Origin: Calamus simplicifolius
Lineage: Eukaryota; Streptophyta; Magnoliopsida; Arecales; Arecaceae
DNA length: 64,000 nt
NCBI GenBank assembly: GCA_900491605.1
Contig: UESW01005077.1
Span: 186,080-250,079 of the forward strand
Direction: 5' to 3'
Shown here: positions 44,710 to 55,717 of the stretch, one piece after another
How the letters are laid out: every line of letters starts with the position of its first letter
How positions within the stretch are numbered: position 1 is the first letter of the stretch
Program-made: the position numbers and the translations under genes
The notes under the pieces: generated by a model
What the model was told of the DNA's origin: nothing
The model's input: only the letters and a program-made list of their open reading frames with translations
The model's database searches: none

Positions 44710-45080
44710 GGTTCTGCCTTGGGTTGTCACATTCGTTTTCGTTTTAGTGCATTACAGTAGTTCTACCGCCAAAGTAAACAGCGTTGAGAGGTTATTTTAC
44801 TATGTATTATCAAGACTTCAGATAAAGCCACGCAATGGCTGAATGGGAAATGGAATGATGATCCAATCCAAAACCAACAGCGCCGTCCAAATCAGCCGTT
44901 TGTTCATTAATGACTTGGAACCGAAAACGGCCGAACGCACCCGGGGACCAAGCAGCCGACTTGCCAAGACAAGACAACTCTAGTGGATCCTGAGTCCCCA
45001 TGAGAGCGACCACACTCTCTTGGCCCTCCTAGGCTTCTAGGAGAGAGATTCTCATCCGGGGATAAAAGAGGAAGGGCTAT
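44710..45080. other. Unassigned GC-richer flank of E2
   Basis: No recognised coding sequence. GGATAAAAGAGG at about 45058 could be a TATA element of a lost gene whose downstream part was displaced by E2; this is weak. Confidence 0.25.
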
Positions 45081-46282
45081 TGATATGGCTAATAAATAAC
45101 TAATAAAATTATAAAAATAATTATTATAAAATTAATCATGTGATGCAAATACATTCCATCGGCTCTGGCATCTTCAAGATAGTCGAGGCAGCCCCGATCT
45201 TTTCAGATCGACTATATCCGTCCCGTCTCCGAATCAATCGGGGTGATCCCAACCTTTTCAAGTCGATCCCATCGGCTCCGACATCTCCAAAGTAGCCGAG
45301 GCGGTCCCAACCTCTTCGGGCCGGCCGTTAGCCCCGGCATCTCCGAAGTAGCCGAGATGGTCCCGACCTCTTCAGGTCGACCCTGTCCGTCCCAGCGTCT
45401 CCAATGTAGCCGAGGCAGCCCCGACCTCTTCAGGTCGACCCCGTCCGCCCCGACATCTCCGAATCAGCCGAGGCGGCCCCGACCTCTTTAGGTCGGCCTC
45501 GTCCATCCCGGCATCTCCAAGATAACCGAGGCGTCCCCAACCTCTTCAGGTCGGCCCCGTCCGCCCCGGTATCTCTAATGTAGCCGAGACAGTTCCGACC
45601 TCTTCAGGTTGGCCCCGTCAGCCCCAGCGTCTCCAAGGTAGTCGAGGCGGCCCCGACCTCTTCAAGTCGGCCCCGTCGGCCCCGGCATTTCCGAATCAGC
45701 CGAGGCGGCCCCGACCTCCTCAGATCGGCCCCACGTCTGCCAGAACCATCAACCTTCTAACCAGCGCAGCCTGATGCAATCAGGCCCGCCTACCGCAGGA
45801 CCATGCTATCGATGGGACCAGGCCCACCTACCAGCTGACTCCGCCGACTAATGGGACTTGGCCCACCAACCACCGGCTTCCCTCTCCGATGGGACAGGAC
45901 CCATCAATCAGCCCTAAATTTACGTAACCCCCACGTGTCCCGCGAACATCTCCCCTTCACGAAATGTCACGGGGCTAATCCCCATATAGGTCCCAACTGC
46001 CTATAAAAGGGTAAGTCTGCGAGAGTCGAGGAGGCAAGATAAGTATCCTCTCATTCCATTATCTCAGGGGGACTCCATTTTTCGGAGCTTTCTCTGCCCT
46101 AAAGGGCTCTCTCGAGCTCTTCCTCAGCTGTGACCTCGATCGCTGACTTGGGCATCGGAGGGTCCCCACCGGAGAACCCCTCCGGTCTCGGGACTTCTTG
46201 CAGGTTGTTCGGCTGGGCAATAATCTCATCGACAACCAGATCAGCCTTCTCGGTGCTTAACACAGGTGATCGGGCATCATCA
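45081..46282 (+). repeat. E2 5' LTR (1202 bp)
   Basis: Starts TGATATGGCTAATAA and ends CATCATCA, three bases before the PBS region. TATA box CTATAAAAGG is at 46001-46010. The U3 holds nine or ten copies of a roughly 59-bp GC-rich unit. Confidence 0.85.
45165..45735. repeat. 59-bp GC-rich tandem array in the E2 5' LTR
   Basis: Units of CCGAGGCGGCCCCGACCTCT, then TCAGGTCGGCCCCGTC and CCCCGGCATCTCCGAATCAG, 9-10 copies. The 3' LTR has only about 3-4 copies (57207-57415), which accounts for most of the length difference between the LTRs. Confidence 0.85.
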
Positions 46283-46285
46283 GAT

Positions 46286-46302
46286 TGGCGCACCAGGAAG
46301 GG
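46286..46302 (+). other. E2 primer binding site
   Basis: TGGCGCACCAGGAAGGG, four bases after the LTR. It is of the same type as E1, E3 and E4. Confidence 0.75.
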
Positions 46303-46399
46303 AAGCGTAAGTTAGGAAGATACGAACCCCACAGCAGTCTTCATTCTCCCTCTCTCAGCAATGGTGATGATGCGGGCTTAGGATGCTTCTATCAGTTGC

Positions 46400-47940
46400 C
46401 CTGGGGGCCATCCCTATCAACTAGGCAGCAGGAGGCCAACCTCCCGACTGGCGATCCCCCTGTCACCTGCCCGCCACCAGACGCAACTGCCCCAGTTGAG
46501 CAGCTGGCGGCCCTTACCCAAAAGGTCCAAACTCTCACCACCATGGTCTACGGACTTCAACAGCAGCAGTCCGTGGTCACCCAGCATCAGACTTCTCCCC
46601 CTGCAAGTCAATAGTCTGCTAGGGAAGTCTCTCCTCAGAGAAAGGCTAATCGTCGCCGGGCTTCCCCTAGGAAGCCCCGTTGTGAGCCCCTCAAATGGCC
46701 ACGATCCCCCGACTGTGGCCCGAGCAAGATTCCACCAGAGCCGCGGTGCCAGGAGGAGCCGAAGCGGAAGTCCCATCCTCTGCATCCTTCCCCATCTTCT
46801 TCTTCTTCCTCGTCCTCCGAGCCACTCAGGAGGACCCCTACAATCAATCGCCAGGCGGAGGATCGCCTGGATGAATACCGCCGGGTATTGGACGAGCTTA
46901 CCAGAAGAATCAACAACCAAACGGAGGAAGAGTATGACACTCGTCCTCCCTACACCCGTCGGATACTTGAGGAGCCCGTGCCCTCCAGATTCTGTTTCCC
47001 TCAAATAGATCCGTATGATGGTACGATGGATCCTCTCGATCATCTCGAGAGCTACAATGCCATGATGCAGGTCCAGGGTGCCACAGACGCCCTTCTATGC
47101 AAGGCTTTCCATGCCACTCTGCAGAAAGCTGCCTGTGCCTGGCACTCGCGCCTGTCCCCTCATAGCATCGATTCCTTCCGAGAGTTGGAAAGGGCCTTTT
47201 TGGCGCATTTTGATGCTTGCCGACGGACCCGAGGGTCGCCAACAGCCTCTTCTCCGTACGTCAGAAGGAGGGGGAGTCACTACAGGATTTTGTGGCCCAG
47301 TTCAAGACCGCCGCCCTTGAAGTATATCACCTGGACGACTCGGTGGCGACGTTAGCCCTGAAGCGGGGGCTCCTCCCATCCCGCTTCACCTTCTCTCTGG
47401 ATAAAAATCCCTCATGCTCCTACTCCGACCTCCTCCTCCGAGCCTAGAAGTACATTCGTGCAGATGAGGCCGACCTCACCCACCGAGAGTCCTCGAGGGG
47501 ATCCAGCTGCAAGCCTGCCCGTCCAGAGCCGAGCGGACCATCTCGCCGCCGCCGGCCCGAGCCATCTCGCCGGCCGGACCGCGAATGTCGAAGCCTCGCC
47601 CCTCGGGAGGGCGAGCTTACGCCTCTTCTTGCCTCTTGCTCTCATATTCTTATGGAGATTGAGGGCGAGCCTTACCTCCAGCGACCTCCTCCCATGAAGA
47701 AGGGCACCCCCCGGGACAAAAGCCGCTACTGTTGCTTCCACTGGGACTACGGCCATGACACCGACAGTTGCTACAATTTGAAGCGTGCTATNCGAGCCTT
47801 ACCTCCAACGACCTCCTCCCATGAAGAAGGGCACCCCTCGCGACAAAAGCCGCTACTGTCGCTTCCACCGGACTATGGCCACGACACCGACAGTCGCTAC
47901 AACTTGAAGCATGCCATCGAGGAGCTCATCCGATAGGGCT
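46400..47940 (+). pseudogene. E2 gag
   Basis: N-terminal helix QLAALTQKVQTLTTMVYGLQ (about 46503), a TAG at 46612, then Arg/Ser-rich and Glu-rich parts. The capsid core starts FCFPQIDPYDGTMDPLDHLE (about 47000) and continues MMQVQGATDALLCKAFHATL and ACAWHSRLSPHSIDSFRELE, with a frameshift near 47220 to ESLQDFVAQFKTAALEVYHL. The zinc-binding segment YCCFHWDYGHDTDSCYNL (about 47730) is present twice, as 47660-47790 and 47793-47935, with an ambiguous base N at 47792 between copies. The pattern CxxH...HxxxxC equals that of E1. Confidence 0.85.
47660..47935 (+). repeat. Duplicated gag zinc segment around an N
   Basis: CGAGCCTTACCTCCA(G/A)CGACC...AACTTGAAGC(G/A)TGC is present twice in tandem, about 130 bp each, differing at several positions. 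The N at 47792 sits exactly at the junction. An assembly join of two alleles or copies is as likely as a true duplication. Confidence 0.8.
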
Positions 47941-48119
47941 ACCTCGAAAGTATGTCTCGAAGGCACCGCCGCCGCTGCCAGCCCTCATGGGGCCCCCACC
48001 CGTTCAGGCCACCGTCGACAACACCCCCGGAGCGGGCGATCGGGATGGTGTCTTGGGGAGCGGCTTCTTCATCTAAGCCGAGAGGGGAGGGGTGCTCGAC
48101 GATGTAGTTCCTGGGGGGG

Positions 48120-48720
48120 TCAGCAGTTGTTGAAAATGTAAACAATGAAGGCGTCGTCGTCTCCATGATCGTCAAACACCCTGTAAAAAGGATATTAGTT
48201 GATAGTGGCAGCTCAGCTGACATCCTTACCTACAATGCATTTGTTAGGATGGGATTGTCTCTTGACTCTCTTCAGCCCATGGCGACCCCTCTAGTCGGAT
48301 TTACGGGGGATTCGGTGAGGGTCGAGGGCAAGTATCCCCCTGTGACGGCCGGAACACCACCATGCCAGAGCAGTCATCATGAAGTTTTTGGTCATACGGG
48401 TCCCTCTAGCATACAACACCATCCTTGGACGACCAGGCCTAAATTTGTTGGACGCATCATCTCCATCCAATGTTTGCTTGTGCAGTTCCCCACTAATGAG
48501 GTGTGGAGAGATGCGGGGCGAGGTCAGCCTCTTGCCTTGTTATCATATGGCGTCAAGCTCTCAGGAGGCCGAGTCGGCCTCGAAGTGCCTGACCTCAGAG
48601 AATCCAGCAAAGGAGGAGAGCCGGCTGAGCGGCTCCTAACTTTTCCCCTCGGAGATGACCCGACAAGGACTGTGCGCATCGGTGGGCTCCTCCCTCCAGA
48701 AGATCGCGACCGTCTCCTGG
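48120..48720 (+). pseudogene. E2 aspartic protease
   Basis: Reads VKRILVDSGSSADILTYNAF (intact DSG triplet), then MATPLVGFTGDSVRVEGKYP. After a frameshift near 48360 it continues YNTILGRPGLNLLDA, the ILG block. Downstream GLLPPEDRDRLLAFLWANSD leads into RT. Confidence 0.85.
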
Positions 48721-48739
48721 CTTTTCTGTGGGCCAACTC

Positions 48740-49460
48740 GGATATATTTGCCTGGTCGGCATCCGACATGCCCGGCATCCCTCCGGAGGTATCACCCATA
48801 AGCTCAATATTGACCCAAAGTGTCATCCGGTCCGCCAAAGGAAGAGAAGCTTTGCTCCCGATGGCAAAAGGCTATCGACGAAGAAGTCAACAAGCTACTC
48901 AGCACGGTCATATCCGGGAGGCTCATTACCCCACTTGGCTGGCCAATGTGGTCATGGTGCAAAGGAAAATGGGAGCTGGAGGATCTGCATCGACTTCACT
49001 GACTTGAACAAGGCGTGCCGAAGGATAGTTTTCCTCTGCCCCGGATCGACCAGCTGGTGGATTCCACCTTCGGCCATGAGCTTCTAGCTTCATGGATGCC
49101 TTCTCCGGTGTAATCAAATAAAGATGGACCCTGCCGACGAGGAGCACACATCCTTTGTGATGGAGAAAGGCATTTATTGCTATAAGGTGATGCCCTTTGG
49201 CCTTAAGAATGCAGGGGCGACCTACCAAAGGTTGATGAACAAAGTCTTCAAGATCAACTGGCCGGAACATGGAGGTTTACGTGGACAATATGTTGACCAA
49301 AGCACCCGTGCTTCCGACCACGTCTCCGACCTAGAAGAAACTTTCAACAACCTCCGCCGTTTCCAAGTTAAGCTGAATCCTAAAAAATGTGCCTTCGGCG
49401 TTACGGCGGGCAAGTTCTTAGGCTTCATGGTAACCCAGCGGGGATTGAGGTGAACCCCGA
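48740..49460 (+). pseudogene. E2 reverse transcriptase
   Basis: Frames read HKLNIDPKCHPVRQRKRSFA, WLANVVMV, GIYCYKVMPFGLKNAGATYQ and NLRRFQVKLNPKKCAFGVTA. In the frame MEVYVDNMLTKA (49269-49304) the catalytic box is YVDN instead of YVDD: the second Asp codon GAT/GAC has become AAT (49287-49289). That change alone would kill the enzyme. There are at least four frameshifts. Confidence 0.88.
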
Positions 49461-50560
49461 GAAGATCAGTGCCATCCTCGATATGAGGCCGCCATCTAGC
49501 AAGAAGGAGGTGCAGCGGCTCACGGGGAGGGTGGCGGCCCTAAGCCGTTTCCTCTCCAAGTCGGTCAAACGATGCTTCCCTTCTTCAAAGCCCTGCTGAA
49601 GGTGAATAGCTTCGAATGGACGGACGATTGTCAAAGGGCTTTCGATGGCTGAAGGCGTTCCTGTCCTCCCCGCCACTCTGTCGAAGCCAAAAGACGGAGA
49701 GAGCCTCTTCTCTACCTTGCCGCCTCCCGGAGGCTGTTAGCTCTGTTCTGGTGCGCCTTGACGGCGACGGGATCCAGAGATATGTACTACGTGAGCAAGG
49801 TGCTTCACGATGAAGTCAGATACTCAAGACAGAAAAGATCATCTTTGCTCTGATGTCTCTACTCGGCGCCTCGCCCATATTTCCAGGCCCATCCTATCGT
49901 GGTGCTCACGGACCAACCCTCCGAGCCATCCTAGCTTGACCAGACACCTCAGGCCTGACTAGCTAAGTGGGCCATCAAGCTGGGAGAGTTCAATCTCTCC
50001 TTTCAAGCTCGGCCTGCCCTGAAGTCCCAGGTCCTGGCCGACTTTTTGGTCGAGTGCACTTGGGCAGAGGAGCCGACCGAGGAGGCTCCCGTGGAACAAC
50101 CCATTGCCGAGCCAGACAACGATGGGGAGTCCTGGATCCTTCACATGGATGCTTCGAACTCCCAAGGAAGCGGCGCCGGCCTCATTCTTGCGGGCCCAGA
50201 TGGAGAGACGGTGGAGTGTGCCCTCCGGTTTCTATTCAAAGCCACTAATAATCAGGCCGAGTACGAGGCCCTGCTAGCAGGGCTAAGGCTGCTCAGAGTT
50301 TGGAATACAATGCCTCAGAGCTTTTACTGACGCAACTCGTCTTCGGGCAAATCAATGGAGAGTATGAGGCGCGTGACTCCACCATGGCCCAGTACTTGGG
50401 TAAGGTTCGGTTCTTGGTCTCTCCACTAACTTATTTCAGCATCAGCTATATCCCTCGGAGTGAGAATGCCAAGGCCGACACCCTCTCCCGGTTGGCCACT
50501 TCCGTCGACGGCTTCACGAGGGACGCCTACATCGAGCACTGGAAAGGCCCAGTATAGAAG
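49460..50560 (+). pseudogene. E2 tandem RNase H domains
   Basis: The first (Gypsy) RNase H is fragmentary: SSKKEVQRLTGRVAALSRFL precedes it, then a YYVSKVLHDE region near 49790 and a VVLTDQP region near 49905. The second, archaeal-like domain starts WILHMDASNSQGSGAGLILA (first Asp, about 50131), then NNQAEYEALLAGLRLL (Glu), then SENAKADTLSRLATS (last Asp, about 50460). The region of the second catalytic Asp (SDSQL) is deleted or shifted near 50300. It has the same order as in E1, confirming the Tat lineage. Confidence 0.85.
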
Positions 50561-50569
50561 ACAAAGAAG

Positions 50570-51810
50570 AGGTCCTTCCACTGACCCAGAGCCAACCTGG
50601 ATGGATCCCTACATTCGGTACCTCATGGCACTCTTCTGATAATCATGAAGCTAAGCTACTTAAATGGAGAGCCTCCAAATTCACCCTCCTGGACGGACGC
50701 CTGTACCGGAGATCTTTTTCTTACCCCCTGCTCAAATGTGTAGGACCTGCCGACGCCGATTACATCCTCAGAGAAATTCATGAAGGCGTCTGGGAATCAC
50801 CTGGGGGCAGGTCCTTGGCCCAAAAGGCCCTCCATCAAGGGTATTTCTGGCTTACCATGAGAGATGATGCCACCAAGTTGGTCCAGAAGTGTGACGGTTG
50901 CCAGTGCCACGCGCATATCCAGCACCAACCCTCTGTCCCTTTGAATCCACTCTCGGCTCCGTGGCCCTTTGCCTAGTGGGGGATGGACATCCTTGGACCA
51001 TTCCCCCGGCTTCAGGACAACGGAGGTTCCTGATTGTCGCCATCGATTACTTCACCAAGTGGGTCGAGGTTGAGGCACTGGCCAAAATCACTGAGAACAA
51101 AGTCAAAGCCTTCTTCTGGAAGTCAGTCATATGCCACTTCGGCCTACCTCACACTCTCGTCACCGATAACGGCCGCCAGTTCGACAATGCCACATTCAAG
51201 ACTTTCTGCAACGAACTGGGCATTCACTATCGATTCACTTCCGTCGCCACCCACAGACCAATGGGGAGGCCGAGGTTATGAACCGCACCATCCTCAGGGG
51301 GCTCAGAACTCGGCTGGACGGATCCAAAGGTCGGTGGGTGGAGGAGCTTCCTAGCGTACTGTGGGCCTACCACACAACCCCAAGGGCTCCGACAGGCGAA
51401 AACCCCCTTTAATCTAGCCTTCGGGTCCGAGGCAGTCATTCCCGTGGAGATCGGATTGCCAAGCCCGCGTGTGAAATCCTACAGCGAGGAGGACAACTCT
51501 GCCTAGCTGAGAGCTAACCTCGACTTCATCGATGAAGCACATGATCGGGCACGATTATGTATGGCAGCTTTTCGCCAACGAACAGCCAAGTATTATAATG
51601 CCCGGGTCCGTCCCAAAGTGTTTCGCCTAGAGATCTGGTTTTGAGAAAGGCTGAGGTGTCCAAGCCGATGGAGGGGGGCAAGCTGTCCGCCAATTGGAAA
51701 GGTCCTTACTGCATCACCGAGGTGCTCCATCAAGGAGCGTACCGAATTGAAGAGCTCAACGGCTCACCTATCCTGTACCTGGAATGCGGACAACCTCCGT
51801 GATATTATAA
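50570..51810 (+). pseudogene. E2 integrase
   Basis: An H2C2 segment (ILREIHEGVWES...VQKCDGCQCH, 50760-50920) is followed by FA-stop-WGMDILGPF (first Asp, about 50983), then VTDNGRQFDNATFKTFCNEL (second Asp, about 51165) and GEAEVMNRT (Glu, about 51265). The C-terminal part reads LSANWKGPYCITEVLHQGAY and RIEELNGSPI near 51690-51770. The catalytic D, D, E are all present, but in different frames. Confidence 0.85.
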
Positions 51811-51892
51811 ATGATGTATCTCTTTATGCCGTGAGCAATAAAGAATCTTCTTCATCACCGAAGCCATTTCTTCCTTGTCTCCAAGGACCAGA

Positions 51893-52995
51893 TCTCAAGA
51901 AAGGACCTCGCCGGCATCGCGGCCCATGGGACACCACTTGGCCCCAGTACGATGGTGCCCCGAGTTGTTCAAGTCCTTAGAGGCTCCGTAACCGGTCGAG
52001 TCGCCCCTCGCAGCGGTTCTTAAACCCCCGAGGTGGTTCAAAAGGACCTCGCCGGCATCGCGGCCCATGGGACACCACTCGGCCCCAGCACGGCAGTGCC
52101 CCTAGTTGTTCAAGTCCATAGAGGCTCCGTAACCAGTCGAGTCCCCTCGCAGCAGTTCCTAAACCCCCGAGGTGGTTCAAAAGGACCTTGCCGCATCGCG
52201 GCCCATGGGACACCACTCGGCCCCGGCACGGCGGTGCCCCGAGTCGTTCAAGTCCCTAGAGGCTCCGTAACTGGTCGAGTCGCCCCTCGCAGCGGTTCCT
52301 AAACCCCGAGGCGGTTCAAAAGGACATCGGCATCGCAGCCCATGGGACACCACTCGGCCCGGCACACAGTGCCCCCGAGTCGTTCAAGTCCTAAAGGCTC
52401 CATAACCGGTCGAGTCGCCCCTCGCAGCGGTTCTTAAACCCCCGAGGCGGTTCAAAAGGACCTCGCCGGCATCGCGGCCCATGGGACACCACTCGGCCCC
52501 ACGGGTGCCCCGAGTCGTTCAAGTCCCTAGAGGCTCCGTAACCGGTCGAGTCACCCCTCGCAGCGGTTCTTAAACCCCTGAGGTAGTTCAAAAGGACCTC
52601 GCCGGCATCATGGCCCATGACACCACTCAGCCCCGCACGGCGGTGCCCCCGAGTCGTTCAAGTCCCTAGAGGCTCCATAACCGGTCGAGTCGCCCTCGCA
52701 GCGGTTCTTAAACCCCGAGGCGGTTCAAAAGGACCTCGCCGGCATCGCGGCCCATGGGACACTACTCGGCCCCGGCACGACAGTGCCCCCGAGTCATTCA
52801 AGTCCCTAGAGGCTCCGTAATCGGTCGAGTCGCCCCTCGCAGCGGTTCCTAAACCCCCGAGGTGGTTCAAAAGGACCTCGCGGCATCGCGGCCCATGGGA
52901 CACTACTCGGCCCCGGCACAACGATGCCCCCGAGTCGTTCAAAGTCCCTAAGGCTCCATAACCGGTCGAGTCCCCCTCGCAGCGTCTCCTAAACC
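51893..52995. repeat. Tandem array, about 138-bp unit, eight copies
   Basis: Unit: GGTTCAAAAGGACCTCGCCG, GCATCGCGGCCCATGGGACA, CCACTCGGCCCC, CCCCGAGTCGTTCAAGTCCC, AGAGGCTCCGTAACCGGTCG, AGTCGCCCCTCGCAGCGGTT. Copies start near 51893, 52038, 52177, 52313, 52451, 52588, 52724 and 52861. The position after integrase matches the 63-bp array of E1. Confidence 0.9.
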
Positions 52996-53145
52996 CCCGA
53001 GACGGTTCGAAAGGAACCTGATGACTCTCAACTCTCAGGTCGCCCTTCGGGTTCGAAAGGAACCTGATGACTCTCAACTCTCAGGTCGCCCTTCGGGGTT
53101 CGAAAGGAACTGATGACTCTCAACTCTTAGGTCGCCCTCCAGTGT
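52995..53145. repeat. Tandem array, about 52-bp unit, three copies
   Basis: GGTTCGAAAGGAACCTGATG followed by ACTCTCAACTCTCAGGTCGC, directly after the 138-bp array. The TTCGAAAGGA word is related to TTCAAAAGGA of the larger unit. Confidence 0.85.
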
Positions 53146-54039
53146 CTAAAAGGCTTTGATGACCATAATTTTGCCCCAGCAACTCTAAGTCTACCTCAGG
53201 GCAAGGGCTAATTGGTTGATGGGCACCCGCTTCTGCCCCGGCGCCGGCCTTGGGCTTTCGCCCCAACCTCATCTTGGTCGGCCTCGCCCCGACCCTTCCT
53301 CTCGACTTGGCCTTGGCGCACGAGTCCCCAAGACGGTTCAAGGCCAGAACTTGTCGACCATGACTAAAAGGACATTGCTCGGTTTGCGTCATCCCCAATG
53401 GCCTTCGCCCGCCAGAGTAGCCTTCGGAGTCGGCCTCCAAAAATGCCTCCTTGAATCTTATGGCCCGGTGCCCATTCAAGCTGTTTCGCTGAGTTCATAT
53501 GCAAATTCCTAGAATACTCTCAAAAGCCGCTCAGAACCACCCGGGTTCTCCCTCACGGCCAGCGGTTAATTGATTTACTTAGCTGGTCAGGGACCAAATG
53601 ATTCGAAAGTTTAGTTGGCGGCCCGAACTTTTGCCGACTCATTCAAGTTATTGTCAAGAAGGTAGACAAGGCGCGGAAGGCAGTCTAAAGGAAAGATCTT
53701 TCTAACTGTGAGTAGATTGCCTCAGTAAGGACTCTCTGAGTTTGTGGGAGAACTCTAAAGGCGTTCCTAAATGGCCGTAGCCGGTGCCATGTTACCCCAG
53801 CTAATTATGAGCCTATCCAGCGGCGCAAGTTTCTACAAACCTATTCGGTTACCCTCATGCCTAAGTCCAGGGATCCGCGGCATCTCCGACATACATGATA
53901 CTCGCAAGAAGAAAGATAAGACATTGCAGAATAACTCCTTTTTCATTAAGTACTCTGGAATATTACAAAATTTGACCTGGGGTCAGTTACAAAAGAAAGG
54001 GAAAAATACAAAGTGCAGAAAACAAAAATGCAGGTTGTT
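53146..54039. other. Spacer between E2 arrays and antisense gene
   Basis: GC-rich, no convincing frame. Minus-strand TTTGTAATATTCCAGAGTAC near 53955-53975, followed by TTAATGAAAAAGG, may be the polyadenylation region of the antisense gene. Confidence 0.35.
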
Positions 54040-54831
54040 TCAGGGCTCGCTCGGCCCCGGCTCCTCTTGTCCTCTTCTCCTCCGCCGGTTATTCGCCAAG
54101 ATCCCCGGGCTAGATCTTTTCAAGATCAGAGCTGTTAATATTAAGGGCCGTGGATACTTTGCCTTGCAAAGTTTGAATCCCTTCACATAGGCGTCAAAAC
54201 TGGCCTCGATGACCTCCTGCTCAAACTCCGCCGAGACCTTAAAATCGGCGATGGCGTTGGTCACTTTGGCCTCGGCCTCCCGGATCTGTGCCTCTGCCCT
54301 GGCCTCGGCCTCACAGATTCGTGCTTCGGCCCTGGCCTCAGCCTCCCTAACCGCGCCTTGGCCTCCCAAGCCCTGCCTTCAGCCTCCTCGGCACGGGCGC
54401 TAGCTTCGTGAGCGTGGGCCACCCCCAGCCCTCTCATGGCTTGCATCAACCGCTGCTCTCTCAGCCACTGCGGCCCTTTCCATCATGGCCTGGACCTCAT
54501 CCATGGCCGTTTCAACCCGGCTTTCTGACCGCTGGAGCTAGAGGGTAGCTCCTCGATCTTTTTGCCGGCCGCCTCCAGCCTGGCTGATATCAATGCCAGC
54601 ATGGTCTCAGCCGCGGTGGCTCGGCCTTTTTCAACTTCGGCCCGGCACTCTACTTCCCTCGCCCGGCCGCTCAAGTCCTCCTCCCGAGCCTTGGCCTCCT
54701 CCTGCTACCGAGCAAGCTTCTCGGACAGCGCCCGGCTCTGCTCTTTGTACTTGTCAGCCCGCTCGAGGGTGCGTGCGAGCGCCTCCCCTGTATGGGTCGC
54801 CACGCACGAAGGGGAATGCCCCGTTGGCCAG
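54040..54831 (-). pseudogene. E2 antisense gene, coiled-coil exon and C-terminus
   Basis: Begins after the acceptor TTTGGTGCAG (minus, 54841-54832). In one frame it reads RADKYKEQSRALSEKLAR, SGRAREVECRAEVEKGRATA and METMLALISARLEAAGKKIEE-like, then after a shift AEARAEARICEAEARAEAQI. It ends with VSAEFEQEVIEASFDAYVKG and FKLCKAKYP, and a stop at 54040. A long Ala/Glu/Arg coiled coil plus this C-terminal helix equals the plan of E1 exons 3-4. Confidence 0.65.
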
Positions 54832-54879
54832 CTGCACCAAAGGAATTTATCAGCCACAGGTCGACTGAGGTATGTCAAA

Positions 54880-55564
54880 AAGGGACTATGTTCGAAAGAT
54901 TATCTGGAGCACATTCACCATCACCATGTCTAGGATGGCGGCATGGGACTGCTGCTCCATTTCCTCGTCGGTCGCCGACGTTCGTGCCCTTGATAGGAGG
55001 ATGGCGGCCCGCATCGCGTCCTCTATGGAAAGCCTTGGGCGCCAGCCGCGCTGGCCCCCCCAGCGTCTCATCAACCGGCCACCGGGTCAGATTGTGCGTG
55101 GACCGCCGGGACGAGCTCCCGGCTCGGCCCTATGCTCACGGGGCCTCCTCGCCCCGGCATTGGAACCCCTAACAGCAACCACCCCCTCTCGGCTGTGGGG
55201 GGCGTTTTCTCCGTCTCCGGCTCGGCGGGATCCAAAGGGCTTCTAAAAATTGCAACCTGCCCTGCCTCGGCTAAATCGGTGGTGGTAGGGACTTCCTTCT
55301 CAGGATCCAGGACCACCACAATGGCCTCAGTGGTGGTTGGGATCTCTCCCTCTTCCGTCTTGGCCCCGGCTGGCCCGAGGACCACTCCTTCAGCCAGTGC
55401 CTCCCTAACTGGCTCTTCCGCAGGTGCTGGGCTGGGGGCTTCTGAGACCTCGGTCGGATCACACGGGCTCCTCTCCGCCCTCTTGGCTGGCCTCGCCTGC
55501 CCGCCGGCCGCCAATCTCTTCTGGCGCGCAATGGTCTCAAATTTCTCTGCAGGAATCTTCATTG
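54880..55564 (-). pseudogene. E2 antisense gene, exon 2
   Basis: Opens after the acceptor GTGCAG with AMKIPAEKFETIARQKRLAA, a basic stretch, then a Pro/Glu-rich linker (EAPSPAPAEEPVREALAEG; IPTTTEAIVVVLDPEKEVP). It continues after a stop at about 55071 as EDAMRAAILLSRARTSATDE and ILDMVMVNVLQ. This matches E1 exon 2: basic start, acidic Pro-rich middle, and a helix before the next intron. Confidence 0.65.
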
Positions 55565-55717
55565 CTGCACAAAAAACACACATCAGTAAAAAAAAAAGAA
55601 AAAAGAGGAAGAAGAAAAAGAAAGAGAAGAGAAGAGAAGGGGGGTGAGGCAATGAATGACAAAATGGATAAGGGCAACGCCCAACCGAGGGCGAGAGGAA
55701 TGAGTTTCTATGCTCAC
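55565..55717 (-). other. Intron 1 of the E2 antisense gene (153 bp)
   Basis: Minus strand GTGAGCATAG...TTTTTTGTGCAG with a very long C/T tract. The junction is phase 1 (G|CA), as in E1. Its length is divisible by three and free of stops, so it reads through as a hydrophobic FFFFFLFF run that could be mistaken for a membrane segment. Confidence 0.75.

Noticed and set aside
46417..47043. 208-residue minus-strand ORF over E2 gag
   Set aside because: The plus strand carries recognisable gag capsid motifs in this interval.
55132..55647. 171-residue plus-strand ORF in E2
   Set aside because: Shadow of the antisense gene exons; low-complexity composition only.
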